Below, in pieces: positions 1 through 7,643 of a DNA stretch of 30,725 nucleotides. Position 1 is the first letter of the stretch, and every line of letters begins with the position of its first letter. The stretch comes from Loktanella sp. UBA3435. Lineage in GTDB: Bacteria; Pseudomonadota; Alphaproteobacteria; Rhodobacterales; Rhodobacteraceae. The DNA is taken from positions 149,053-179,777 of the forward strand of contig DFSO01000094.1 in NCBI GenBank assembly GCA_002378665.1. Reading direction: 5' to 3'. The position numbers and the translations under genes are program-made. The notes under the pieces are model-generated. The model saw only the letters and a program-made list of their open reading frames with translations. It ran no database searches and was not told where the DNA came from.

Positions 1-14
1 TGAGTGATCACTCA
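1..14. promoter_or_regulatory. Perfect 14-bp palindrome, candidate TetR-type operator
   Basis: TGAGTGATCACTCA is its own reverse complement. It lies directly upstream of a possible -10 box (TATTAT, 16-21), 45 bases before the start codon at 59, so a bound repressor would block the promoter of the carboxymuconolactone decarboxylase family gene. Palindromes of this size and look are common TetR/AcrR-family operators; which regulator binds is an inference because no regulator gene is inside the window. The palindrome may extend further left, where the window ends. Confidence 0.5.
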
Positions 15-58
15 ATATTATCATATGGAGAGGACAGACAAACCAAAGGACGAACAAA

Positions 59-613
59 ATGACCGAATTTACAAAGCACGACGAAAACACAGCACCAGAA
101 GGCAGCAAGGCATTGCTTGCCAAATCAAAGGCTGCGTTTGGTCGCATCCCTGGCCTGCACGCGACGATGGCCGAAGCGCCAGGCTTGCTTGAAGCCTATC
201 AAGTTGCGCACCAGCTTTTTGCGGCAACCAGCTTTGACAAGGACGAAATCACCGTTGTTTGGCAGACAATCAATGTTGAGAACGGCTGTGGCTACTGTGT
301 GCCTGCGCATACGGGAATTGCTAAAGCGATGGGTGTTGATGATGCGATCACCGAGGCGCTGCGCAATGAAGCGCCACTGCCAAATGCACGCCTCGAAGCG
401 CTACGCGACTGCACATTGTTGATCGTGCGCGACCGTGGCCATGTGGATGATGCAGCAGTTAAGGCGTTCCTTGACGCCAGTTTCACCAAGCGCAACATTC
501 TTGAGGTCGTTTTGGGTTACGCCCAAAAGATCATGTCGAACTACACCAACCACTTGGCCAAAACGCCTGTGGATGCCGCGTTTGAAAAATTTTCTTGGTC
601 CAAAGCCAGCTAA
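59..613 (+). CDS. Carboxymuconolactone decarboxylase (AhpD-like) family protein
   Basis: A 184-residue AhpD-fold protein. The family motif is clear: Glu74, then Cys77-Gly-Tyr-Cys80, three residues, His84. In AhpD this Cys pair and the nearby Glu/His form a redox-active, proton-relayed disulfide centre, so a peroxidase or thiol-disulfide role fits better than true decarboxylation of carboxymuconolactone. No signal peptide is seen, so it should be cytoplasmic. The start at 59 is preceded by AAAGGA at 45-50 with good spacing. The gene stands alone, sits behind a palindromic operator (1-14), and ends in a shared hairpin facing the MttB-family gene. This suggests an inducible stress or detoxification gene; the substrate is not readable from sequence. 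Confidence 0.88.
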   Translation: MTEFTKHDENTAPEGSKALLAKSKAAFGRIPGLHATMAEAPGLLEAYQVAHQLFAATSFDKDEITVVWQTINVENGCGYCVPAHTGIAKAMGVDDAITEALRNEAPLPNARLEALRDCTLLIVRDRGHVDDAAVKAFLDASFTKRNILEVVLGYAQKIMSNYTNHLAKTPVDAAFEKFSWSKAS

Positions 614-618
614 AAACA

Positions 619-650
619 TGGGGCGGCTCTTTTTATAAGGGCCGCCCTTT
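619..650. terminator. Bidirectional intrinsic terminator
   Basis: GGGCGGC at 621-627 pairs with GCCGCCC at 641-647. The plus strand runs into TTTT directly after the stem (648-651), and there is an A-rich stretch before it on the other side. It sits between two convergent genes and can serve both. Confidence 0.75.
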
Positions 651-659
651 TAGTTGAGC

Positions 660-2213
660 TTAGAAATCAGTCGGTGCGCCGCCTTCTTCTTTGCGTTTTG
701 CGACGAAAGTTTGCAGTTCCTCGCGGATGCCCTCGTCCATTGCGGGTGGCTCGAATGTGTTGATGATGTCTTTGAAGGTTTGGTGCGCACGTTGTGCAGT
801 CCAGACACCTCCTGCAACTTCCCAAGCTTCAAAGTTACGCCAGTCCGAGACGATGGGCGAGTAGAACGCCTTTTCATACCGGTCTTGGGTGTGTTGGATG
901 CCAAAGAAATGCCCCGTTGGGCCGACCTCTTTGATCGCGTCGATGGCGATGTCGTCAACGCCTGTCGCCACGACTTCGGGTTCCATGTAGCGCTGGATCA
1001 TCTGGATGACTTCGCAGTCCATGATGAATTTCTCGGGGCATGCGATCAAGCCACCCTCAAGCCAGCCCGCCGCGTGATAGACGACGTTGGTGCCTGATTG
1101 CACAGCCGACCAGAGCGAATTGGAGGTTTCCCACATCGCTTGGCCGTCTGGCACGTTGGCCGCACAGACGCCAGATGCCCGCATTGGCAGGCCGTAGAAC
1201 CGCGCCATTTGGCCCGTCATTTGCGTGGCCCGCATGTATTCGGGCGTGCCAAACGCGGGTGCCCCTGATTTCATATCGACGTTGGAGGTGAATGTGCCAA
1301 TGACGCATGGTGCGCCAGGGCGGACGTATTGGAACAAAGCAATCGCGGAGAGTGCTTCGGCGATAGACAGCGTGACCGCGCCCGACATGGTGACGGGGGC
1401 CATGGCACCTGCGAGCGTAAATGGCGTGACGATGACGGCTTGACCACGGCGCACGCAGCGCAAGCAACCGTCGATCATCGGCACGTCATGTTTGAGCGGA
1501 GAGGTCGAGTTGATGTTAGTGTACATATGCGGCTTGGAGACGAACTCTTCTTCCGTCAGACCGCCTGCGATTTTGACCATTTCCATGACATCTTCGACGC
1601 GTTCTTTGCCCAAAGAATAGGCGTGGGCCACTTTGTCGGTGAGGGTCATTTTATCGTAGACCACGTCAAGGTGGCGCACGGAGGCGTGTACATCGACAGG
1701 CTCAACAGGGTAGCCGCCCGCAAAGTGGATGCAGTTGAAATATTGGGTCAGCCGCAAGAGGTCGGCGCATTGCGCGCGGGTGCCTGAGACCTTTTTCCCG
1801 ATTTCCATGTCGAAATAGTTGGGCGGAGAGGAGACGTTGCCGAACAGGATGTGCTTGCCGCCGATGGTGATTTTGCGATCAGGGTTGCGCGGGGTAACAT
1901 CGAATTGCGCCGGCGCGTGAGAGAGCATTTCCATGACCCAGTCACGGCCCATGCGCACGTTGGTGCCGTTCACGGTGCAGCCCGCTTGCTTGAATAGCTC
2001 TAACGCTTCCTCGTTAAGGAATTCGATCCCGATGTCCTCAAGAATCGTCATCGCACCGTTATGGATAGCCTCGACACCTTCGGGGCCAAGCGGTTCGGTC
2101 GGCCTGTCGGTGTTGACAGGAATGCGCCATGGCATCTGGTCAATCACCTCGTGGCCGCGCCTTGTCGCATTGCCTGCCCGTCCGCCGCCGCGGCGTTTTG
2201 GTGTGTCTGCCAT
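660..2213 (-). CDS. MttB-family (trimethylamine methyltransferase-like) protein, non-pyrrolysine type
   Basis: A 517-residue protein of the MttB superfamily, recognisable from the basic N-terminus rich in Arg/Gly, followed by the segment PWRIPVNTDRPTEPL and a full-length barrel domain. The reading frame contains no amber codon, so it is a non-pyrrolysine member. Characterised members move a methyl group from quaternary amines (glycine betaine for MtgB, carnitine for MtcB) to a cognate corrinoid protein. No corrinoid protein or reactivase gene lies next to it, so partner and substrate are unknown. The start at 2213 has a GGGGAG ribosome site just upstream. It is followed by a shared terminator. 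Cytoplasmic; no signal peptide. Family assignment is firm; substrate is not. Confidence 0.9.
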   Translation of the reverse strand: MADTPKRRGGGRAGNATRRGHEVIDQMPWRIPVNTDRPTEPLGPEGVEAIHNGAMTILEDIGIEFLNEEALELFKQAGCTVNGTNVRMGRDWVMEMLSHAPAQFDVTPRNPDRKITIGGKHILFGNVSSPPNYFDMEIGKKVSGTRAQCADLLRLTQYFNCIHFAGGYPVEPVDVHASVRHLDVVYDKMTLTDKVAHAYSLGKERVEDVMEMVKIAGGLTEEEFVSKPHMYTNINSTSPLKHDVPMIDGCLRCVRRGQAVIVTPFTLAGAMAPVTMSGAVTLSIAEALSAIALFQYVRPGAPCVIGTFTSNVDMKSGAPAFGTPEYMRATQMTGQMARFYGLPMRASGVCAANVPDGQAMWETSNSLWSAVQSGTNVVYHAAGWLEGGLIACPEKFIMDCEVIQMIQRYMEPEVVATGVDDIAIDAIKEVGPTGHFFGIQHTQDRYEKAFYSPIVSDWRNFEAWEVAGGVWTAQRAHQTFKDIINTFEPPAMDEGIREELQTFVAKRKEEGGAPTDF

Positions 2214-2307
2214 GATCTGATCTCCCCTATTGCGATGCGATCACTTTGCCACGGCCACGGCCCATACCTTGCGCATATGCGACAAGATGTGTCGTTTTAG
2301 TCAGACG

Positions 2308-3003
2308 CTAGCGGTTTTGCTGCGCGATCCAGTGGGGCAACTCGGCGATAGAGTTGAGGATAACATCGGCATAGGGCTGCAATTCATAGGCCTGCGCGGG
2401 GCCAGTGAGGACGCCCACGGTACGCATACCTGCCGCATTTCCAGCGTTTAGGTCGTGGGTGCTATCGCCGACCATGATGCAATCTTCGGGCTCCAGCCCT
2501 GTCGTCGTGCAAAACCCAAGCAACTGCCCCGGCTCTGGTTTACCGCCAAAGCCACTGTCGTATCCAGAGATGAAGTCAAAGAGATCAAGCACATCAGCCT
2601 CGCCGAGATGGGCCCGCGCGTTGTCTTCTGCGTCATTGGTGGCGACGCCCAGCAGGATATCCATTTCCTTGATTTCGTTGAGCAGCGGCCAAAGCGGGGC
2701 GGCTTGCACCTGCGGCACGTTTTTGGCGGCTTTGTGCATGCGGGTCATCAGGTCTTTTTTACTGACATCGGGCAGATGTTCGATCAGTGCATCAGCAATG
2801 AAATCGACAGTTTCGGCGATCACGATGCTTTCTGGCCAGAACACGCCGCCCTCGAAATCGTAGCCAAGCGCATTTGCCAAAGTCTCGATTTTCTCAGGAT
2901 CATCACCCGCCTCTGTAGCGATCATGCCACGTGTCCAAGCGCCCCAAGTGGCGTTGAAGTCAAACAGCGTGCCATCTTTGTCGAAGACGATACCTTTGAT
3001 CAT
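2308..3003 (-). CDS. HAD-family hydrolase, phosphoglycolate phosphatase-like
   Basis: About 231 residues with all HAD motifs: nucleophile motif FDKDGTLF (Asp8, with acid-base Asp10, which marks a phosphatase rather than a haloacid dehalogenase), motif II around GVATND, a lysine in GGKPEPG, and motif IV MVGDSTHD. The helical cap between motifs I and II is the C1 type seen in Gph-like enzymes. The frame is open further upstream to 3039, but the start at 3003 has a clear GGAAG ribosome site and gives a family-standard N-terminus. It is divergent from the reductive dehalogenase gene. Substrate unknown; a small phosphorylated metabolite is likely. Despite the family name there is no evidence that it removes halogens. 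Confidence 0.87.
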   Translation of the reverse strand: MIKGIVFDKDGTLFDFNATWGAWTRGMIATEAGDDPEKIETLANALGYDFEGGVFWPESIVIAETVDFIADALIEHLPDVSKKDLMTRMHKAAKNVPQVQAAPLWPLLNEIKEMDILLGVATNDAEDNARAHLGEADVLDLFDFISGYDSGFGGKPEPGQLLGFCTTTGLEPEDCIMVGDSTHDLNAGNAAGMRTVGVLTGPAQAYELQPYADVILNSIAELPHWIAQQNR

Positions 3004-3027
3004 TTTAGCTTCCTTCGTTGTCGTATA

Positions 3028-3061
3028 TTGACACTCCACCCCGACGCCGCGACGGTGTCAA
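3028..3061. promoter_or_regulatory. Divergent promoter region with TTGACAC/GTGTCAA inverted repeat
   Basis: TTGACAC at 3028-3034 and GTGTCAA at 3055-3061 are exact inverted copies, 20 bases apart, between the divergent HAD gene (start 3003) and the reductive dehalogenase gene (start 3067). Each copy resembles a -35 box on its own strand, but the matching -10 hexamers 17 bases on are poor. The repeat could equally be an operator for a dimeric regulator. The whole spacer between the two start codons is only 63 bases. Confidence 0.35.
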
Positions 3062-3066
3062 CCATC

Positions 3067-6000
3067 ATGCTAAAGCTTCGCTCTTACCGCTCTCGCCCGA
3101 TGCATTTGGGTCCGTTTCCGCTTGAAAAACTCAAGCGGATGCTCCGTGTTGATCTGTCAGCCATGCCTGCGATGCAACCCGTTTCTTTTCGCCGCCCTGA
3201 GGACCCCAAAAGTATCGTGAATGCGATGCAGGAGTATCAGGCGATGCTGGATGCGACGCGTGACGGGATGGTCAAGAAGGAGATTGCCGAGATACCTGAT
3301 GAATTGGTCGAGCGGGCTAATCATATGAAATCGTTTGGTTATTATTGCGATGCCAGCATGGTGGGGACTTGTGCGATTGATCCTGCGGTATGGATGGGCG
3401 AGACGCTTGTGAACCCCGATGTTGATAGGTTGGCCGATAAGTTGCGGGTGATGCAGCCGAAATCCTTGGCCGCTGGCATTGATGTGATTATGGCGGGTCT
3501 GCGCGAGAGCATGGCTTTGCCGCCTGCCGATTGCCGCCATCATTCCCATGCGGTTGTGTTTTTGTATGACCATCCCCGCGCACCCCGTGTGGATGAGGTC
3601 GGGGCGGATTGGATCAAGGATGCCCTGCCGCAGCGGACATGTTTGCGCGCCTCCGAGACTGCGGTGACGCTGGCGAGTTATATCCGCACCTTGGGGTATG
3701 AGGCGCGGGCGCATTCTATGGCCGCGAGTGATGTGAATTTGGGCGCATTGGCCGCCTCTGCGGGGTTGGTCGCCTTGGAAGACGGCGTATTGGTGAACCC
3801 GTTTACCGGCAATCGCTATGGCTTGGCGGCGGTGACGACGACGCTTGCAATGGCTGCCGATTTACCGATTTTGCCGCGTCAGGAGGCGCCGAAGAGCTAT
3901 ACCTACGGCACCGGCGATCATGCGAAGTCGGCGGGGCGGCGCGATGTTTATGCCAAGCGCGATTTTGCTTTGGGACCACATCCGTTTGAGACGCTCAAGC
4001 GGGTGGATAATCCCACGACTTATATAGATGCCCCGAATGTGGCGCGAGTGCCGAAGCGGGCGAACTTGTTTGCGCGGGCCTTGTTTGGCGATATGGGCAA
4101 GCATGTGCAAGAGGCCACGAAGAACGGCAATTATGTGCGTAAATCTGCGAGTGCATTTGCCTTCCGTCCGTCGCTAGGCGCGTTCGTTTTGCTGCAGGAC
4201 GGCGACGCGCGCGAAAAGCAAGAGGGCACGGACAATGCAAACCAGAATGCTGCGAATATCAAAGGGGCACTTTATTTTCTTGGGGTCGATGCCTGCGGAT
4301 TAAGCGCTTGTCCAGACTGGACCTACTATAGTCACGATGCGGCGGGCCAGTCGATTACGCCTTATCACAGTAACGCAATTTCAATGATTATCGATCAGGG
4401 TCATGAAACGATGGAGGGCGCGTCTGGTGACGACTGGATCGCTTGTGCCCAATCCATGCGTGCCTATTTGCGGTTCTCGCTTTTGGGCGGTGTATTGGCG
4501 CAGCATTTGCGCAACTTGGGCTATACGGCGCGGGTCCATTCGGTGATGGACGACGAGGTTTTGCATCCGCCGTTGTTATTGCTGGCGGGCTTGGGTGAGG
4601 TGAGCCGCATTGGCGAGGTGATCCTCAATCCATTCCTTGGGCCCCGTTTAAAATCGGGTGTTGTCACGACGAATATGCCGATGACGCATGACAAGCCGAT
4701 TGATTTTGGCCTGCAAAAATTTTGCGAGGCCTGCAATAAATGCGCCCGCGAGTGCCCCTCTGGTGCAATTACCGCAGGGCCAAAACTTATGTTCAACGGC
4801 TATGAGATTTGGAAATCCGATAGCCAGAAATGCACAACATACCGCGTGAGCCAGAAGAACGGCGCGATGTGCGGGCGGTGTATGAAAACCTGCCCTTGGA
4901 ACCTTGAAGGGCTGTTTGCGGAGGCCCCTTTCCGCAAGTTGGCGATGACTGTGCCAAAGGCGGCGAAGGCATTGGCGGCGCTGGACGACAGGCTTGGCAA
5001 AGGGTCGATTAATCCCGTTAAAAAGTGGTGGTGGGATTTGGAGATGTTGGACGATGGCGCTTACCGCCCTGCCCGCGAGCCTGTGAACAAGCGCGAATTG
5101 TCGCGGGATTTGAAACTGGTTTACGCGGATCAGACGCTGGCGGTTTATCCTGCGCCACTTGCGCCCCCGCCCTATCCTTGGCCGTTTCCAATGGACCGCG
5201 AGGCGGGGATCGCGGCCTATCAGGCGATGATTTCGGCGGATGAGCACAAGTTGCTTCGCGCAAAAGGCGTGCCGACGGAGCATATCTATAGTGCTGCGAA
5301 GGGCGATATTCCGATCCTGAATTTGGTGGTCACGCGGGTCGAAAAGTTGACGGATGCCGTGACACTTTATGAGTTTTCGGACCCAACGGGTGCTGATTTG
5401 CCAGAGTTTACGGCTGGTGCGCATTTAGATGTGGTCGTGGCGCCAGAGTTTTTCCGCCAGTATTCGATGTCGGGCGATCCTGCCGATCGCAATTCCTATC
5501 AGATTGCTGTGCTGCGCGAGGACAAGGGCCGTGGCGGATCGAAGTTGATGCACCGGATTTTCGGCTTGGGGCGCAGAGTCTTTGTTTCCAAACCGATTAA
5601 CCATTTTCCACTGGTCGAGGATGCGAGCCACACGATGCTGATGGGGGGCGGGATTGGGATCACGCCGATGATCGCAATGGCGCACAAATTGCACGCTTTG
5701 GGGCGACCTTTTGCGCTGTATTATAGTGCCAAAACCCGTGCGGATGCTGGGTTTATTCCACTGTTAGAAGCGCAACCTTGGGCGGCGAACGTACATCTGA
5801 ATATTACGGATGAGGGCACGCGTGCAGATTTGGCGCACGTGATGACATACCGCGATGGTGCGCATGCCTATACCTGTGGTCCTGACGCTTATATGGCGGC
5901 GGTGATGGCGGCGGCAGAGGCGAATGGTTACCCCGAAGAGGCGCGGCATTTGGAATATTTCGCCGTGCCTGATGCGCCCGATTATGTGAACCATGCCTTT

Positions 6001-6255
6001 ACGTTGCGTATGAAAGACGGGCGGATTGTGCCTGTTGCGGCGGATGAAACGGCGGCGGATGCGCTGTTGAAAATCGGGGTGCCCGTGGATGTGAAATGCG
6101 CCGATGGGCTTTGTGGTGTGTGCAAATGCGGCGTAGTTTCGGGCGAAGTCGAGCATCGCGATTATGTACTGTCAAAGGCGCAACGCGCGCGCGAGATTAT
6201 TTTGTGTCAAAGCCGCGCCGCTCAAGTGGATGGTGAAATCGAGATTGATCTCTAG
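3067..6255 (+). CDS. Self-sufficient reductive dehalogenase (RdhA) fused to flavin/[2Fe-2S] reductase
   Basis: A 1062-residue fusion. Residues 1 to about 640 are a cobalamin-dependent reductive dehalogenase with two [4Fe-4S] motifs: Cys553, 556, 559, 563 followed by Pro, and Cys589, 602, 605, 609 followed by Pro. Residues about 670-1062 form a phthalate dioxygenase reductase-type module: flavin motif RQYS (797-800), nucleotide site GGGIGITP (860-867), and a plant-type [2Fe-2S] site with Cys1011, 1016, 1019 and 1047. No Tat signal and no RdhB membrane anchor are present, so it should be soluble and draw electrons from NAD(P)H. This is the architecture of aerobic catabolic enzymes such as BhbA, which act on halogenated phenolic acids. 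Substrate here is unknown. The frame is open upstream to 2455, but that part lies antisense to the HAD gene. ATG 3067 is the first sensible start; its ribosome site is weak. Confidence 0.88.
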   Translation: MLKLRSYRSRPMHLGPFPLEKLKRMLRVDLSAMPAMQPVSFRRPEDPKSIVNAMQEYQAMLDATRDGMVKKEIAEIPDELVERANHMKSFGYYCDASMVGTCAIDPAVWMGETLVNPDVDRLADKLRVMQPKSLAAGIDVIMAGLRESMALPPADCRHHSHAVVFLYDHPRAPRVDEVGADWIKDALPQRTCLRASETAVTLASYIRTLGYEARAHSMAASDVNLGALAASAGLVALEDGVLVNPFTGNRYGLAAVTTTLAMAADLPILPRQEAPKSYTYGTGDHAKSAGRRDVYAKRDFALGPHPFETLKRVDNPTTYIDAPNVARVPKRANLFARALFGDMGKHVQEATKNGNYVRKSASAFAFRPSLGAFVLLQDGDAREKQEGTDNANQNAANIKGALYFLGVDACGLSACPDWTYYSHDAAGQSITPYHSNAISMIIDQGHETMEGASGDDWIACAQSMRAYLRFSLLGGVLAQHLRNLGYTARVHSVMDDEVLHPPLLLLAGLGEVSRIGEVILNPFLGPRLKSGVVTTNMPMTHDKPIDFGLQKFCEACNKCARECPSGAITAGPKLMFNGYEIWKSDSQKCTTYRVSQKNGAMCGRCMKTCPWNLEGLFAEAPFRKLAMTVPKAAKALAALDDRLGKGSINPVKKWWWDLEMLDDGAYRPAREPVNKRELSRDLKLVYADQTLAVYPAPLAPPPYPWPFPMDREAGIAAYQAMISADEHKLLRAKGVPTEHIYSAAKGDIPILNLVVTRVEKLTDAVTLYEFSDPTGADLPEFTAGAHLDVVVAPEFFRQYSMSGDPADRNSYQIAVLREDKGRGGSKLMHRIFGLGRRVFVSKPINHFPLVEDASHTMLMGGGIGITPMIAMAHKLHALGRPFALYYSAKTRADAGFIPLLEAQPWAANVHLNITDEGTRADLAHVMTYRDGAHAYTCGPDAYMAAVMAAAEANGYPEEARHLEYFAVPDAPDYVNHAFTLRMKDGRIVPVAADETAADALLKIGVPVDVKCADGLCGVCKCGVVSGEVEHRDYVLSKAQRAREIILCQSRAAQVDGEIEIDL

Positions 6256-6261
6256 GCGTGC

Positions 6262-7461
6262 CTAACTCGCCCCTCGCCCCGTATTCGCCTTGAGAAAAAA
6301 CTGTGCGCGGATTGGCTCGCAGGCGGCCCCTTGCGCACGCGCATTGCCTCCGATGATGCCTGCCTCAATCTTGGGCGGGATCAGGCCACGGGTATCTTGG
6401 GTAGCGACATAGCGGCGGACGCGGTTGACGAGGTCTTCGCGCAGGCTGGCAGGGAATGATCCGTCGATGAGGATCGCTTCAAAGTCGATGACCGAGCAGA
6501 TCGATAGGCTGGCCTTGGCTAATTCCTGCGCTGTTTGCAAAAGCCACGGCTCGACGTAGCGGCTCAGTTTTGTCCAACTTGTAGGATCATCCCAAAGCTG
6601 GCGGGTGTCGATATCGACCTCGCGCAGGCGTGCCTCTAGCTGATGGATCGAGGCCATATCAACGAGCTGCATACTCTCGCCGATAGGGCTGATGCTGCGC
6701 AGTGAACCAAGCGCGCCCGCGTTCCCTTGCCGTCCGATGTAGACGGAATTGTTGAGGACGACTCCGCCGCCGATGAAGGCCCCGATGTAGAAATAGGCGT
6801 AATCTTGGAATTCTTTGCCGCGCCCGTAGGTGTGTTCGGCCTGACAGGCGGCGGTGGCATCATTCATCTGAACGACAGGCAGGTCGCTGAATTTTGCGAT
6901 TTCGACCGAGATATCCACGTCTTTCCACGACACAAAGGAACTGGCCGGCGCGTTTTTCGGTGCCTCCCAATTCCAAAGCTCAAAGGGGGCCGCGACGCCA
7001 ATGCCGCATATTCGGTTACGTTCATCATCAGAAAGGCTCGCACTGAGCTGGGCAAGGCCATCGGCGATAAATGCGAGAACAGTCTGAAAGACTGGATAAT
7101 CATAGGTGACCTTGAGTTGCCCCTTGGTACCGCCGCGAAAATCCATGAGCATAAGATCAGCTGACCTGCGCCCGATCTTGATCCCAAACGCAAAGGCGCC
7201 GTTTGCCGCCAACCGCTTCGGCACCGAGGGCTTGCCCACCTTGCCGCGCACAGGATCGCCGCGTTCGATCAACCCGTCCGCCTCTAGCTGGCGCAGGATG
7301 CCGGACACGGTTGGCGGAGATAGCCCTGCAATCTTGGCAAGGTCACTGCCGGGCAGCGAATCGTGGCGTTGGATAAGCGAGAGCAGCAGGCGTTCGTTGT
7401 GATCTCTCACGCCCCTTTGGCTTAAGCCAATACTCAGTGTTCTTACCAACCCGTCATCCAT
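6262..7461 (-). CDS. ROK-family transcriptional regulator of the sugar uptake operon
   Basis: About 399 residues: an N-terminal winged helix-turn-helix (roughly 1-75, with SPPTVSGILRQLEADGLI as recognition part) followed by a ROK sugar-sensing fold. The glycine-rich ROK phosphate region (AFIGGGVVLN) and the NDATAAC segment are present, but the cysteine zinc motif of ROK kinases and many ROK repressors (CxCGxxGCxE) is absent where it is expected. It is divergent from frcB, so repression of the sugar importer released by the sugar is the likely job, as for FrcR-type regulators. ATG 7461 is preferred because TAAGG lies about nine bases upstream; a GTG at 7470 is the alternative. Confidence 0.85.
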   Translation of the reverse strand: MDDGLVRTLSIGLSQRGVRDHNERLLLSLIQRHDSLPGSDLAKIAGLSPPTVSGILRQLEADGLIERGDPVRGKVGKPSVPKRLAANGAFAFGIKIGRRSADLMLMDFRGGTKGQLKVTYDYPVFQTVLAFIADGLAQLSASLSDDERNRICGIGVAAPFELWNWEAPKNAPASSFVSWKDVDISVEIAKFSDLPVVQMNDATAACQAEHTYGRGKEFQDYAYFYIGAFIGGGVVLNNSVYIGRQGNAGALGSLRSISPIGESMQLVDMASIHQLEARLREVDIDTRQLWDDPTSWTKLSRYVEPWLLQTAQELAKASLSICSVIDFEAILIDGSFPASLREDLVNRVRRYVATQDTRGLIPPKIEAGIIGGNARAQGAACEPIRAQFFLKANTGRGAS

Positions 7462-7522
7462 TTTGCGCACCTTACCTGTGCTTTCCTTAAGAAAACATAG
7501 CAGAAGTGAATTAATAAAGAAA

Positions 7523-7564
7523 GTTAACTAATTAATTGACGCAGGGTCTCGAATCGCGCAATGT
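7523..7564 (+). promoter_or_regulatory. frcB promoter region with imperfect palindrome
   Basis: GTTAACTAATTAATTGAC (7523-7540) is an 18-bp inverted repeat with two mismatches per half. A TTGACG hexamer (7536-7541) overlaps its right end and, 17 bases later, a weak -10 candidate CAATGT (7559-7564). An operator overlapping the -35 box would suit repression by the divergent ROK protein. Operator identity is inferred from position only. Confidence 0.35.
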
Positions 7565-7643
7565 AGGCTCCAGCACCGGCATCAGCTGGATCGCTAACAG
7601 CGAAGGGCTAATGCCCTAACATTTTGTTTTCTGGGAGGAAACT

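Noticed and set aside
2308..3003. HAD protein next to a dehalogenase could be a haloacid dehalogenase.
   Set aside because: The DxD nucleophile motif (FDKDGT) and motif IV GDSTHD are those of phosphatases; haloacid dehalogenases lack the second Asp of motif I.
2455..3066. The dehalogenase frame stays open for 204 codons upstream of 3067.
   Set aside because: This part lies fully antisense to the well-supported HAD phosphatase gene, has no family resemblance, and the known RdhA N-terminus (HLGPFPLEKL) begins after 3067.
6253..6266. TAGGC/GCCTA repeat between the dehalogenase and ROK stop codons as a terminator.
   Set aside because: The stem is only five bases with a two-base loop and no T-run follows on either strand.
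7521..7532. AAGTTAACTAAT occurs both before frcB and before the lytic transglycosylase (27604-27615), possibly a shared operator.
   Set aside because: A 12-base match is expected many times by chance between segments of a 30-kb window, more so in AT-rich spacers, and the two genes have no link.
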